This document shows, piece by piece, positions 1 through 8,084 of a DNA stretch of 64,000 nt. This DNA is from an uncultured Celeribacter sp. (lineage in GTDB: Bacteria; Pseudomonadota; Alphaproteobacteria; Rhodobacterales; Rhodobacteraceae). The DNA lies in the NCBI RefSeq assembly GCF_963675965.1, contig NZ_OY780935.1:1062001-1126000 (forward strand), written 5' to 3'. Below the pieces are notes generated by a model. The model searched no databases and was not told where the DNA came from. It saw only the letters and a program-made list of their open reading frames with translations. The position numbers and the translations under genes were made by a program. Each line of letters opens with the position of its first letter. Position 1 is the stretch's first letter.

Positions 1-463
1 GCTGACCGACGGCATTGGTGGTCGACAGCGCGAACTCAACAATGGTTCCGGCATCCCGCGTCGGGCGCGGCGGCACAGCGGTCGGCTGGATCGTGACATA
101 GGCTTCCTTGTTGGCTTCCACAAAGGCCTTGTCTTCTTCGATGCTGCGCTCGGAAGACACCGCATCAAAGCTGTTTTCCGCCGAAATCCCCATCGCATTG
201 CTGACGGCACTCGGGGTGCCGGTGCGTGGGGCGTTTTCCGCCGCATCAATCGCGGCGGCGGCTTCCTGCGACAGCGATTGCGTGTCCATCGCGCCTGCAG
301 ACGCACTGCCCTGCCCCTGACCATTGGCGATCAACTCGGCCTCTCGCTGAGCCTGATAATCGGCATAGGATCCAAAGCCAACCCCCGCTCCGCTGTTGGG
401 CACGGGGGTTTCACAGGCCGCGAGGGCCACAAGGGAAATCAGGGCAAAAGAGGCTCGGCGCAT
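1..463 (-). CDS. Putative lipoprotein, truncated by window start
   Basis: The first 154 codons are visible; the 3' end lies outside the window. The N-terminus is a lipoprotein signal peptide (MRRASFALISLVALAAC), with lipobox LAAC placing the lipidated cysteine at residue 17. The rest is Ala/Ser/Gln-rich and looks disordered, with a proline-rich patch (PTAVPPRPTRD). I recognise no enzyme domain. It lies downstream of gatA on the same strand with a 39-bp gap and may be read from the gatCA transcript. It is probably a membrane-anchored envelope protein; function unknown. Confidence 0.7.
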   Translation of the reverse strand, partial: MRRASFALISLVALAACETPVPNSGAGVGFGSYADYQAQREAELIANGQGQGSASAGAMDTQSLSQEAAAAIDAAENAPRTGTPSAVSNAMGISAENSFDAVSSERSIEEDKAFVEANKEAYVTIQPTAVPPRPTRDAGTIVEFALSTTNAVGQ

Positions 464-502
464 TGCGTCACAGTCCAATGATAAATAACGGTTGTTCCGT
501 GC

Positions 503-1990
503 TTACCACCATTTACCCGGCTTGGAAACAAAGCCAGCGCTGGCCTCAAGCGATTGTGCAATATTCAGCAGATCGCCTTCTTCCCACGGCTTGCCGATCA
601 ACTGAAGCCCCAGCGGCAGACCCGAGGCCGACATGCCAGCCGGCACGGAAATCCCCGGCAGACCGGCAAGGTTCACGGTCACGGTGAAGACGTCATTCAG
701 GTACATCTGGATCGGATCGCTGTCGGAGACCTCGCCCAGACCAAAGGCCGGAGACGGGGTGGCGGGGGTCAGGATCGCATCGACCCCCGCGGCAAAGGCC
801 TCTTCAAAGTCCTTCTTGATCAGGGTGCGAACTTTGCGCGCCTTGTTGTAATAGGCGTCATAGAACCCGGCAGAGAGCACATAAGTGCCAACCATGACAC
901 GGCGCTGCACCTCTTTGCCGAAGCCTTCGGCGCGGGTCTTTTCATACATCTCGTTGATGCCTTCGCCCTCAGAGAGCGTGGCACGGTGGCCGTAGCGCAC
1001 CCCATCATAACGCGCGAGGTTGGAAGAGGCCTCCGCGGGCGCGATCACATAGTAGGTCGGCAACGCATATTTCGTGTGCGGCAAGGAAATATCGACGATT
1101 TCAGCGCCGGCATCGCGCAGCATCGCGGCACCATCGTCCCACAGTTTGGCGATCTCATCGGGGATGCCATCAATGCGGTATTCTTTCGGAATGCCGATTT
1201 TCTTGCCCTTGATGTCGCCCGTGAGCATGGCTTCGAAATTCGGCACCGGCAGATCGGCAGAGGTACTGTCCTTCATGTCGTGGCCACACATGGTCTCCAA
1301 CATGATCGCCGCGTCGCGCACGGATTTGGTCATCGGCCCGGCCTGATCGAGTGACGACGCAAAGGCCACCACGCCCCAGCGCGAACAACGCCCGTAGGTC
1401 GGTTTGATCCCAACGATACCAGTAAAGGCGGCGGGCTGGCGAATGGAGCCACCGGTGTCCGTGCCGGTTGCGGCCAGACACAGATCGGCGGCCACAGCCG
1501 CAGCAGAGCCGCCCGAAGAGCCTCCGGGTGTCAGCGGCGTATCGTCGTTTTCACGCCGCCACGGGCTGACCGCATCGCCATAGGTCGAGGTCTCGTTCGA
1601 GGACCCCATGGCGAATTCGTCCATGTTCAGCTTGCCCAGCATCACCGCCCCCGCATCGAAAAGCTTGCTGGTGATGGTGCTTTCATATTCCGGCTTGAAG
1701 CCTTCCAGAATGCGCGAGGCCGCCTGTGTCGGCACGCCTTTGGTGGCGAACAGATCTTTGATGCCGATCGGCAGACCGCACATGGCCGGCGCATCACCCG
1801 CAGCCAGACGGACATCGGCAGCCTTGGCCTGCTCACGCGCCTGATCGGGAGTGTTGTGTACAAAGGCATTCAGCGCCCCAGCGCCCTCGATGACGCTCAG
1901 ACAGGCCTCGGTCAACTCGGCAGAGGTAAAGGTTTTGGCGCGCAGGCCGTCGCGGGCCTCGGACAGGCTCAGTTTGTTCAGATCAGTCAT
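503..1990 (-). CDS. gatA: Asp-tRNA(Asn)/Glu-tRNA(Gln) amidotransferase subunit A
   Basis: GatA is the glutaminase/amidase subunit of GatCAB, which turns mischarged Glu-tRNA(Gln) or Asp-tRNA(Asn) into the correct amide form. The 495-residue protein carries the amidase signature: catalytic Lys78 in [10 protein letters not shown], the cis-Ser motif GGSSGGSA (Ser158-159) and nucleophile Ser182 in [13 protein letters not shown] chose the ATG at 1990 because GGAG lies about 10 bases upstream; a GTG six codons earlier overlaps the gatC stop and has poorer spacing. gatC lies directly upstream. gatB is not in the window, which is common because it is often unlinked. Confidence 0.96.
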   Translation of the reverse strand: MTDLNKLSLSEARDGLRAKTFTSAELTEACLSVIEGAGALNAFVHNTPDQAREQAKAADVRLAAGDAPAMCGLPIGIKDLFATKGVPTQAASRILEGFKPEYESTITSKLFDAGAVMLGKLNMDEFAMGSSNETSTYGDAVSPWRRENDDTPLTPGGSSGGSAAAVAADLCLAATGTDTGGSIRQPAAFTGIVGIKPTYGRCSRWGVVAFASSLDQAGPMTKSVRDAAIMLETMCGHDMKDSTSADLPVPNFEAMLTGDIKGKKIGIPKEYRIDGIPDEIAKLWDDGAAMLRDAGAEIVDISLPHTKYALPTYYVIAPAEASSNLARYDGVRYGHRATLSEGEGINEMYEKTRAEGFGKEVQRRVMVGTYVLSAGFYDAYYNKARKVRTLIKKDFEEAFAAGVDAILTPATPSPAFGLGEVSDSDPIQMYLNDVFTVTVNLAGLPGISVPAGMSASGLPLGLQLIGKPWEEGDLLNIAQSLEASAGFVSKPGKWW

Positions 1991-2004
1991 GTCTTTTGCT
2001 CCGC

Positions 2005-2292
2005 TCACTCGACAACCTTGGGCACGGCAAAGAAACCTTCGCGCGCGTCGGGGGCGTTTTTGAGGATCTTCTCTTGCATATTGCCATCGGTCACACCGTC
2101 TTGGCGACGCTTGAGGCGTTGCGGGGTGACCGAGGTCATCGGCTCGACACCGTCAACATCCACTTCCGACAGCTGCTCGATGAACCCGAGGACAGCGTTG
2201 AACTCTTCGGCCAGCGCGGGCAGCGCATCTTCGTCCACACGGATGCGGGCAAGCTTCGCGACCCGGCGCGCGGTATCAATGTCGATGGACAT
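2005..2292 (-). CDS. gatC: Asp-tRNA(Asn)/Glu-tRNA(Gln) amidotransferase subunit C
   Basis: A 95-residue GatC, the small subunit that wraps around GatA and stabilises the GatA-GatB interface in the transamidosome. The N-terminal [17 protein letters not shown] and the central [15 protein letters not shown] are typical of the family, as is the length. It is first in a gatC-gatA pair with a 14-bp gap to the chosen gatA start, so translation is probably coupled. Presence of GatCAB implies that the organism lacks at least one of GlnRS or AsnRS. Confidence 0.95.
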   Translation of the reverse strand: MSIDIDTARRVAKLARIRVDEDALPALAEEFNAVLGFIEQLSEVDVDGVEPMTSVTPQRLKRRQDGVTDGNMQEKILKNAPDAREGFFAVPKVVE

Positions 2293-2325
2293 GGTTGGGC
2301 TCCGTCTTGTCTGTTGGCATTGGCT

Positions 2326-2976
2326 TTATCGCGGCACCGACGCGCCTTCAAGCATATGTGCGCAATAAACCCGGATCATATAGCCCAGCATGAGCGCATT
2401 CAGCAGATGCCACATGAAGTGGCTGCCCACAGGCACCGTCGCACAGACCGGGCCGTCGAGCATGCGAAAGCCGATCGAGACACAGAGCAACACACCGCCC
2501 AACGCCATCCCCTTGGCCAGTTTCGGTGCCTTGGAGCGCAGCACCAGCGCATAGAGGAAAATCAACAGGGGCTCCGGCGCATAGGCCGCGGAATCGCCCA
2601 GACCCACCTTTTGAAAAACCGGAACAAACACCATCGCGAAGGGAAAGAACGCCAGCGTCACCAAGGCACTTGTCTTGGCTCCCGCACCGATGGCATCGCG
2701 GGTGATTGCAAAAATATAGATCAGAATGAACAGCAGGATCGGCAGGATATCCGCCAGCGCGCCCCAGCGTGTCGCCGTGGTATGAAAAGCAAAAGATCCC
2801 AGCCCGATGCAGAACAGAACGACGGCCAACGCGCGCGCAAGCGGCACCCCTTTGGTGCGCGGCCAGACGTAAAGCGCTGCCAGCAGGAAGGCCAGGTTGG
2901 TCATCGCATTGACCGGCTCCGACCAGAATCCGAAGTCACTGCGTTCGCAATACACGTTAATTTGGTCTTGCCACAT
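2326..2976 (-). CDS. Ceramidase-family (CREST) integral membrane protein
   Basis: This 216-residue polytopic membrane protein has about seven hydrophobic segments. It shows alkaline-ceramidase family landmarks: YCERSDFGFWSEPVNAMTN at the N-terminus, SFAFHTTATRWGALAD, and GSHFMWHLLNA near the C-terminus. The conserved Ser, His and Asp residues in these blocks form the zinc site of the CREST superfamily, which hydrolyses amides in membrane lipids. Whether the bacterial substrate is a ceramide or another amide-linked lipid cannot be told from sequence. It lies 33 bp upstream of gatC on the same strand and is divergent from the hydrolase gene at 3054. Confidence 0.82.
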   Translation of the reverse strand: MWQDQINVYCERSDFGFWSEPVNAMTNLAFLLAALYVWPRTKGVPLARALAVVLFCIGLGSFAFHTTATRWGALADILPILLFILIYIFAITRDAIGAGAKTSALVTLAFFPFAMVFVPVFQKVGLGDSAAYAPEPLLIFLYALVLRSKAPKLAKGMALGGVLLCVSIGFRMLDGPVCATVPVGSHFMWHLLNALMLGYMIRVYCAHMLEGASVPR

Positions 2977-3053
2977 GTGACCTTTCCCCTACTCATAATA
3001 ATATGCTCGCGCAGCGGCGCGCTCGCCATCGTTTCACCATAGGGAGATTCCAC

Positions 3054-3758
3054 ATGAAAATCACCTGGCTTGGTCACTCCGGCTTCCGCATCGAAATCGG
3101 CAAGGAAATTCTGCTGATCGACCCATGGCTTGAGGGCAACCCCGCCTTTCCCGAAGGAAGGGACAACGAAGCGCTGGACGGGACGACCGCAATTTTCCTG
3201 ACCCACGGTCATGGCGATCACGCCGCCTCGACCCTGCCCGTAGCACGGACCACCGGGGCGACGATCTATTGCATTCATGAGCTGTCGATCCTGCTGGGCG
3301 CGGAAGGCGCACAGGCCACCGGTTTCGGCATCGGCGGCACGATCACATTGGGCGAAGGCGATGACGCCGTCACGGTGACCATGGTCAATGCGGTGCACAG
3401 CTCTTCGATCGACTTCAAAGATGGCGCGCCGCAATATGCTGGCCAGCCTGCGGGCTTCATGATTTCCGGCGAAGACCATACGATCTATGTCTCAGGCGAC
3501 ACCGATATCATGGCGGACATGGAATGGTTCGCGGATTTCCATCAACCCGACATCGGCATCCTCAGCGCGGGTGGCCATTTCACCATGGACATGAAGCGCG
3601 CCACCTATGTTTGCCGGAAATTCTTCGACTTCAAAACTGTGATCCCCTGCCACTGGGGCACCTTCCCGGCTCTGGCGCAAAATTGCGATGAATTGGTCTA
3701 TGGGTTGGAAGATGGCGTGGTGAGAGTGCCCGAGGTGCTGGTGCCCATCGAAATCTGA
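3054..3758 (+). CDS. UPF0173 metal-dependent hydrolase (metallo-beta-lactamase fold)
   Basis: A 234-residue member of the UPF0173/UlaG-like metallo-beta-lactamase family. The metal-binding motif is THGHGDHAAST (His51, His53, Asp55, His56), preceded by ITWLGHSGFRIE. Later conserved blocks are SGDTDIM and CHWGTFP, which supply further metal ligands. It is predicted to be a cytoplasmic hydrolase with a dinuclear metal centre; the physiological substrate is unknown for the family. The ATG at 3054 is preceded by AGGGAGA, which decides it over an in-frame ATG 17 codons upstream. Its promoter must lie in the 77-bp divergent region. Confidence 0.9.
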   Translation: MKITWLGHSGFRIEIGKEILLIDPWLEGNPAFPEGRDNEALDGTTAIFLTHGHGDHAASTLPVARTTGATIYCIHELSILLGAEGAQATGFGIGGTITLGEGDDAVTVTMVNAVHSSSIDFKDGAPQYAGQPAGFMISGEDHTIYVSGDTDIMADMEWFADFHQPDIGILSAGGHFTMDMKRATYVCRKFFDFKTVIPCHWGTFPALAQNCDELVYGLEDGVVRVPEVLVPIEI

Positions 3759-3790
3759 GGAATTTGCCCCTCGCCCGGCCCCCAGCGGGG

Positions 3791-4039
3791 TCAGGCGCCG
3801 ACGAAGAGATAGCGGCCGATCCCGTAAACGTAAAAGCCGGTGAACAGGATATTGATCCATTTCAATTGCCGCTCCCGGTGCAACCACCCCATCGCCATCC
3901 AGATCAGACAAAAGGGCAACGACAGGAACAGGTTCAAAGGATACCAGTTCTGCACAATCGCCACGGTCGAGGTGATCCCCAGCAAAAGCGCGAGGTTCTT
4001 GAGAAAACCTTCATAGCGGATCAGAACATGCTCGATCAT
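3791..4039 (-). CDS. Small hypothetical membrane protein
   Basis: An 82-residue protein with roughly three hydrophobic stretches (LALLLGITSTVAIV, LFLSLPFCLIWMAMGW, INILFTGFYVYGIGRYLF) separated by basic loops. I recognise no named family; a uniform aromatic-rich membrane pattern and a clean ATG suggest it is real. It lies 128 bp downstream of tadA on the same strand and converges with the UPF0173 hydrolase gene. Function unknown. Confidence 0.65.
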   Translation of the reverse strand: MIEHVLIRYEGFLKNLALLLGITSTVAIVQNWYPLNLFLSLPFCLIWMAMGWLHRERQLKWINILFTGFYVYGIGRYLFVGA

Positions 4040-4167
4040 TGGCCCTCCAAGCAGGCAGCCCTCCGGCCCCGAAGAAACGGGCCTGAATTCAACAATTTGG
4101 GAATGGTGCGCATGTATTGCGCTGCAGTGTTCTATACGCCGGTTCCAGCCTGTTCACAAGAACCCGG

Positions 4168-4617
4168 CTAACGTCTCGCCGCGAAAAAGGTCTTGAGCAA
4201 AGCCTCCGCCTCTGCCGCGCCAATACCGTCATAGATCTCAGGGGCATGATGGCATTGAGCGTGCTGGAACACTTTTGCGCCATGGCTGACGCCGCCCGAC
4301 TTCGGGTCCTGCGCCCCGAAGTACAGCCGCGCAATCCGCGCGTTGGAGATCGCGGCGGCGCACATCGGACAGGGTTCAAGCGTTACATAGAGATCGCAGC
4401 CCGGCAGTCGCTCCTGGCCAAGTGCCGAACAGGCTGCACGCAGCGCCACGATTTCGGCATGCGCGGTGGGGTCGTGATCCACTCGCGTACGATTCCCGCC
4501 CCGGCCAATCACTCTGCCCTCAGGCGACACGACCACCGCACCGACGGGCACTTCGCCACGTGCCTCGGCCAAACGCGCCTCTTCCAGCGCCAGATCCATA
4601 TATGAACGAAACACCAT
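4168..4617 (-). CDS. tadA: tRNA-specific adenosine deaminase
   Basis: TadA deaminates A34 of tRNA-Arg(ACG) to inosine, which allows decoding of CGN codons. The 149-residue protein has the cytidine-deaminase-like zinc site: His53 and proton-shuttling Glu55 in HAEI, and Cys83/Cys86 in PCPMC. The ATG at 4617 follows GGAAAGG at good spacing and gives the normal family length. An open extension upstream of this ATG has no deaminase-like sequence. The gene is divergent from ompW. Confidence 0.94.
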   Translation of the reverse strand: MVFRSYMDLALEEARLAEARGEVPVGAVVVSPEGRVIGRGGNRTRVDHDPTAHAEIVALRAACSALGQERLPGCDLYVTLEPCPMCAAAISNARIARLYFGAQDPKSGGVSHGAKVFQHAQCHHAPEIYDGIGAAEAEALLKTFFAARR

Positions 4618-4726
4618 GTCCTTTCCTGACCCGGAACGCTCCGACACGCAAGGCCCGCCCGAACAACTGGGCAATTTCGCACCAGTTTGCACCACCCATG
4701 TCAGATTGACGCAGGGGGGAGCGTGT

Positions 4727-4740
4727 TTGATTCACATCAA
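4727..4740. promoter_or_regulatory. FNR/FnrL-type box upstream of ompW
   Basis: TTGATTCACATCAA is a perfect match to the FNR consensus TTGAT-N4-ATCAA. Its centre is about 71 bp upstream of the ompW start. OmpW is an oxygen-responsive FNR target in enterobacteria, so anaerobic or microaerobic activation is a reasonable inference. No clear -10 element was identified at the spacing expected for a class II site. Confidence 0.75.
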
Positions 4741-4804
4741 AGCCGCAGACCCGCGACAGGCAGAGGGTCGCCGCACGTGCGAAACCAACTTTTGGGACGA
4801 TACC

Positions 4805-5428
4805 ATGAATAAGACCACCCTTCTCGCCACAGCCTTTGCGTTTGCCTGCGCCGCCCCCTCCCTTGCTCTGGCGCAGGACGCGGGAACCATGACCCTTGGC
4901 CTCGGGCTGGGCAATGTGATGCCAAGCTCCGACAACGGCACAATCACCAATGAGAACAACGAGCTGGACATTGGCGACAACCTGCGCCCGACCATCACCT
5001 TTGAATATTTCATCAAGGACAACCTCGGGATCGAAGTTCTGGGTGCGCTGCCATTCAAACATACCATTGATGCGTCGGGCATGGGAGAAATCGGCTCCAC
5101 CAAACACCTGCCGCCGGTGATCTCGCTGCAGTATCACTTTGCCGTAAACGATGTTTTCACGCCCTTCGTCGGCGTCGGTGTAAACTACACTGCCTTCTTT
5201 GATGAAACCGCCAAGGGGGCCATCTCCACCTCTGACCTTGATCTGAGCGATTCCTGGGGCGTCGCGCTGCACGCTGGCTTTGACTACAAGATCAGCGAAA
5301 AGGGCGCCTTCCGGACCGATGTGCGTTGGATCGACATCGACAGCGACGTCAAACTCGATGGCAATAAAATCGGCGAGGCCGAGATCGACCCTTGGGTTGT
5401 CGGCATGTCCTACGTCTACACCTTCTAA
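4805..5428 (+). CDS. ompW: OmpW-family outer membrane protein
   Basis: The 207-residue protein has a Sec signal peptide (about residues 1-23, ending SLALA), alternating beta-strand sequence and a terminal aromatic residue (SYVYTF), as expected for an eight-stranded outer-membrane barrel. Family blocks include TITFEYFIKDNLGIEVLGALPF, in part, and a late VDWRx-like segment (FRTDVRWIDID). OmpW proteins form narrow hydrophobic channels and respond to redox and osmotic conditions. The ATG at 4805 is chosen because it starts the signal peptide. A perfect FNR box lies upstream and a strong terminator downstream, so this is likely a single-gene unit. Confidence 0.9.
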   Translation: MNKTTLLATAFAFACAAPSLALAQDAGTMTLGLGLGNVMPSSDNGTITNENNELDIGDNLRPTITFEYFIKDNLGIEVLGALPFKHTIDASGMGEIGSTKHLPPVISLQYHFAVNDVFTPFVGVGVNYTAFFDETAKGAISTSDLDLSDSWGVALHAGFDYKISEKGAFRTDVRWIDIDSDVKLDGNKIGEAEIDPWVVGMSYVYTF

Positions 5429-5491
5429 GACTTAGGGAAACAGCGGCGGGCGACCGCGCGGGAGTTGCCGCGCACTCCGCCGCCGACGGAA

Positions 5492-5526
5492 GCCCGGCCT
5501 GCCCTTGCAGGACCGGGCTTTCGTTT
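5492..5526 (+). terminator. Rho-independent terminator after ompW
   Basis: GCCCGGCCTGC pairs with GCAGG-A-CCGGGC across a CCTT loop, with a single bulged A, followed by TTTCGTTTT. It lies 64 bp past the ompW stop. Confidence 0.85.
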
Positions 5527-5547
5527 TGCGGACGGGCAGGAAAACCT

Positions 5548-5622
5548 ATGCAGATGCGCAAAGCCCTTTCAAAGCTGCCCCGGGCAGAGTATGAGCGCCT
5601 CAAAGAAAGGCCTTTCCCATGA
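5548..5622 (+). CDS. Possible 24-codon leader ORF ahead of rluB
   Basis: This short frame begins MQMRKALSKLPRAEYERL, lies immediately after the ompW terminator and ends with a TGA that overlaps the rluB start as ATGA. GGGCAGGAAAA precedes its ATG at plausible ribosome-binding distance. It is rich in Lys/Arg and has no hydrophobic segment. It could be a translational-coupling leader for rluB or a chance frame; no family is recognised. Confidence 0.3.
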   Translation: MQMRKALSKLPRAEYERLKERPFP

Positions 5623-6977
5623 CCGACAAGACCCCGAAACCCACAGGTTCCAAAAGCCACAACACCCCCGAGCAGAAAGCCCACCCGGGCGAACGCATCG
5701 CCAAGGTGCTGTCGCGCGCGGGCATCTCGTCTCGGCGCGAAGCGGAAACGCTGATCGAAGAAGGCCGCGTCACGGTCAACGGGCGCAAGGTCGTCTCGCC
5801 AGCGCTGAATGTTATGCCGAAAGACCGGATTTTCGTGGATGGCAAGGAAGTCGGGGAACCGGAACCGCCACGCCTTTGGCTCTATCACAAGCCGACGGGT
5901 CTGGTGACCACGGCCAAGGACGAAAAAGGGCGTGAGACGGTCTTTGACAAACTGCCCAAGGAAATGCCGCGTGTCATGTCGGTCGGACGTCTCGATTTGA
6001 ACTCGGAAGGGTTGCTGCTGCTGACCAATGACGGCGAAGTCAAACGCAAGCTGGAACTGCCCGACACAGGCTGGCTGCGTAAATACCGTGTGCGCGTCAA
6101 AGGCACTGCCTCCGAGGCCACGCTTGATCAACTGCGCAAAGGGGTGACCATCGAGGGTGAACATTTCCAGCCGATGGAAGTGACATTTGACCGTCAGCAA
6201 GGTGCAAACGCCTGGCTCACCGTCGGATTGCGTGAAGGCAAAAACCGCGAAATTCGCCGCGTGATGGAATTCATCGGCCTGACCGTGAACCGGCTGATCC
6301 GCATTTCCTATGGTCCCTTCCGTCTGGGCACCCTGCAACCCGGCGAGGTCGAAGAGGTCCGCACGCGGGTGATGCGCGACCAGCTCGGCATGGATATGGA
6401 GGTTGGCGCAGGCGGTTTTGCAAAACGCAGTGTCTCGCGCGACGGCAAGCCGGGCGGTCCGCGCAAGGAAACCACCGGACGCGACCCGCGCGGCGGCGAC
6501 CGTCCACCCTTTGGCAACCGCGGCCCCAAACCGGCGGGCGCAGGCAAACCTGACTTCAAAGGCAAGCCCGATTTCAAAAATAAGGACGGGTTCAAAGGCA
6601 AAGGCGGACCACGCGATGGTGCGCCCCGCCGCGACCGCGACGGTGAACGGTCCGAAGGCGGCTTCAAGAAACGTGACGGCGCCGACAAGCCGCGTGGCGA
6701 AGGGTTCAAGGGCGGTTTCAAAGGCAAACCTCGCGGCGACCGCGACGGCAAACCCGGCGCACGTTCTGAGGATCGCCCCGGCGGCCAGTTCAAATCTCAC
6801 GGCTTCAAATCCCACGGCGGCAAGCCCGGTGGCAAACCCCGCTCTGCCGGGTTCAAATCCCATGGCGACAAGCCCGGCGGGCGCCCCGCTGGAAAACCCG
6901 GCGGCAAACCCGGCGGGTCGCGTCCCAACAGCGGGCCGGGCCGTCCGGGCGGGAAGCCGCCGAAACGCGGCCACTGA
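5619..6977 (+). CDS. rluB: 23S rRNA pseudouridine synthase RluB with long basic tail
   Basis: The protein belongs to the RsuA/RluB family, which isomerises uridine in rRNA (RluB acts on helix 80 of 23S rRNA, position 2605 in E. coli numbering). An S4 RNA-binding domain covers about residues 24-70 (RIAKVLSRAGISSRREAE). The catalytic domain follows, with Asp126 in GRLDLNSEGLLLLTNDG and the REGKNREIRRV block near 205-214. Residues from about 262 to 452 form an unusual low-complexity tail rich in Gly, Lys, Asp, Arg and Pro with repeated FKGK, FKSHG and KPGGKP units, likely disordered and RNA-binding. The ATG overlaps the stop of a tiny upstream frame. Confidence 0.92.
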   Translation: MTDKTPKPTGSKSHNTPEQKAHPGERIAKVLSRAGISSRREAETLIEEGRVTVNGRKVVSPALNVMPKDRIFVDGKEVGEPEPPRLWLYHKPTGLVTTAKDEKGRETVFDKLPKEMPRVMSVGRLDLNSEGLLLLTNDGEVKRKLELPDTGWLRKYRVRVKGTASEATLDQLRKGVTIEGEHFQPMEVTFDRQQGANAWLTVGLREGKNREIRRVMEFIGLTVNRLIRISYGPFRLGTLQPGEVEEVRTRVMRDQLGMDMEVGAGGFAKRSVSRDGKPGGPRKETTGRDPRGGDRPPFGNRGPKPAGAGKPDFKGKPDFKNKDGFKGKGGPRDGAPRRDRDGERSEGGFKKRDGADKPRGEGFKGGFKGKPRGDRDGKPGARSEDRPGGQFKSHGFKSHGGKPGGKPRSAGFKSHGDKPGGRPAGKPGGKPGGSRPNSGPGRPGGKPPKRGH

Positions 6978-7076
6978 GGGGAAAGCCGGACAGACGTTCC
7001 CCTTCACCCTTTCGCCCTAAGCGATTCCTCCCTATATCTTTGGGAGAAAGAAACCGTGCCGTGGGGAAGGTTGGGC

Positions 7077-7163
7077 ATGAGCAACAGCGTGTTTTCGAAA
7101 CTCGCCTATTATCTACTGGTCGCGCTGACCTTTTATGTCACCCTGAAAGCTCAGGGGGCATAA
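7077..7163 (+). CDS. 28-residue membrane peptide
   Basis: This small gene encodes a single hydrophobic helix (KLAYYLLVALTFYVTLKA) with a short polar N-terminus. GGGGAAGG lies upstream of the ATG at good spacing. It ends 3 bp before the XpaC-like gene, so it is almost certainly the first gene of that run. It is too short for family assignment. A role as a membrane-embedded partner of the following membrane proteins is a guess. Confidence 0.6.
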   Translation: MSNSVFSKLAYYLLVALTFYVTLKAQGA

Positions 7164-7166
7164 ACG

Positions 7167-8057
7167 ATGGCACGTCGATACGGCTCGACCTATTCCCCGC
7201 AGGGCACGGACAAGGCGCCGGACACCCATGCGACGCTGCCCCCGCGCCCCTTCGACGGCAAACGCCCGACACGGGTCGGGGCTCGGTCCAACCTGTTGTT
7301 CTTTGCAGCCTTGCCCTTGGCATGGCGCGCCTTTGGCGCGGACCCCGTGACCATGGCGGCCTATCTGATCGCTCTTGGGTGCCTTGTCGGCGCAGCTTTC
7401 CTGACCCGCGAAGGGCTGAAGGCCGAAGAGGCCTATGAGGCGCGCAAAGCCGCCCGCCGCCCCGCCATCCCCCGCAAGATCTTCGGGTCGCTCCTGACCG
7501 GGATCGGCCTCGGGCTTGTGGGCTGGTTTGGCTGGGGCCCCTTGGAAACGGTGATTTTTGCGGTCCTTGGTGTAGGGCTTCACAGCCTCGCCTTTGGGCT
7601 CGATCCGCTCAAAAACAAGGGGTTTGATGAAATCGACATGTTCCAGCAGGACCGTGTCGCCAAAGCGGTCGATGAGGCAGAAGCCCATCTGAACGCGATG
7701 CGAGACGCTTTGGAGCGCTCCGGTGATCGTCCCGCCGAAGCCCGTCTGGAAAAATTCATCGCCACCGCGCGCGCGATGTTCCGCACGGTCGAGGAAGACC
7801 CCCGTGATCTGACCGCCGCGCGCAAGTATCTGGGCGTCTATCTTCTGGGCGCGCGCGATGCGACCGTGAAATACGCCGACCTCTGGGCGCGCAGCAAGAA
7901 CACCGAAGCCCGGCAGGACTGGTTTGCGCTGCTCGACGATCTCGAAGACAATTTCGCCGCCCGCAACGAAGCCCTCCTTTCAGACAGCAAAACAGATCTC
8001 GACATCGAAATCGAAGTCCTGCGCGACCGGCTCGCGCGGGAAGGCATTCAATCTTAA
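7167..8057 (+). CDS. XpaC-like (5-bromo-4-chloroindolyl phosphate hydrolysis family) membrane protein
   Basis: A 296-residue protein. The N-terminal 40 residues are basic, followed by two pairs of membrane segments (about 43-80 and 108-145), then a helical cytoplasmic domain beginning LDPLKNKGFDEID. This layout and its place directly before a telA gene match the XpaC family (PF10112), whose name comes from an X-phosphate phenotype and does not describe a proven enzyme activity. XpaC and TelA genes are frequent neighbours and are thought to act together in envelope or toxic-anion stress. The next gene begins 27 bp downstream. Confidence 0.8.
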   Translation: MARRYGSTYSPQGTDKAPDTHATLPPRPFDGKRPTRVGARSNLLFFAALPLAWRAFGADPVTMAAYLIALGCLVGAAFLTREGLKAEEAYEARKAARRPAIPRKIFGSLLTGIGLGLVGWFGWGPLETVIFAVLGVGLHSLAFGLDPLKNKGFDEIDMFQQDRVAKAVDEAEAHLNAMRDALERSGDRPAEARLEKFIATARAMFRTVEEDPRDLTAARKYLGVYLLGARDATVKYADLWARSKNTEARQDWFALLDDLEDNFAARNEALLSDSKTDLDIEIEVLRDRLAREGIQS

Positions 8058-8084
8058 CCGAATTTACAAGTCAGGAAACGTTCC

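Noticed and set aside
6540..6960. CRISPR-like periodic repeats
   Set aside because: The repeats are imperfect, in frame, and encode FKGK/KPGGKP units of the RluB tail. Spacer-like segments are not unique and no cas genes are present.
5349..7007. 552-codon open frame antisense to rluB and the ompW end
   Set aside because: It mirrors the RluB frame and its repetitive tail; composition is Ala/Phe/Arg-biased with no domain, and it crosses a strong terminator.
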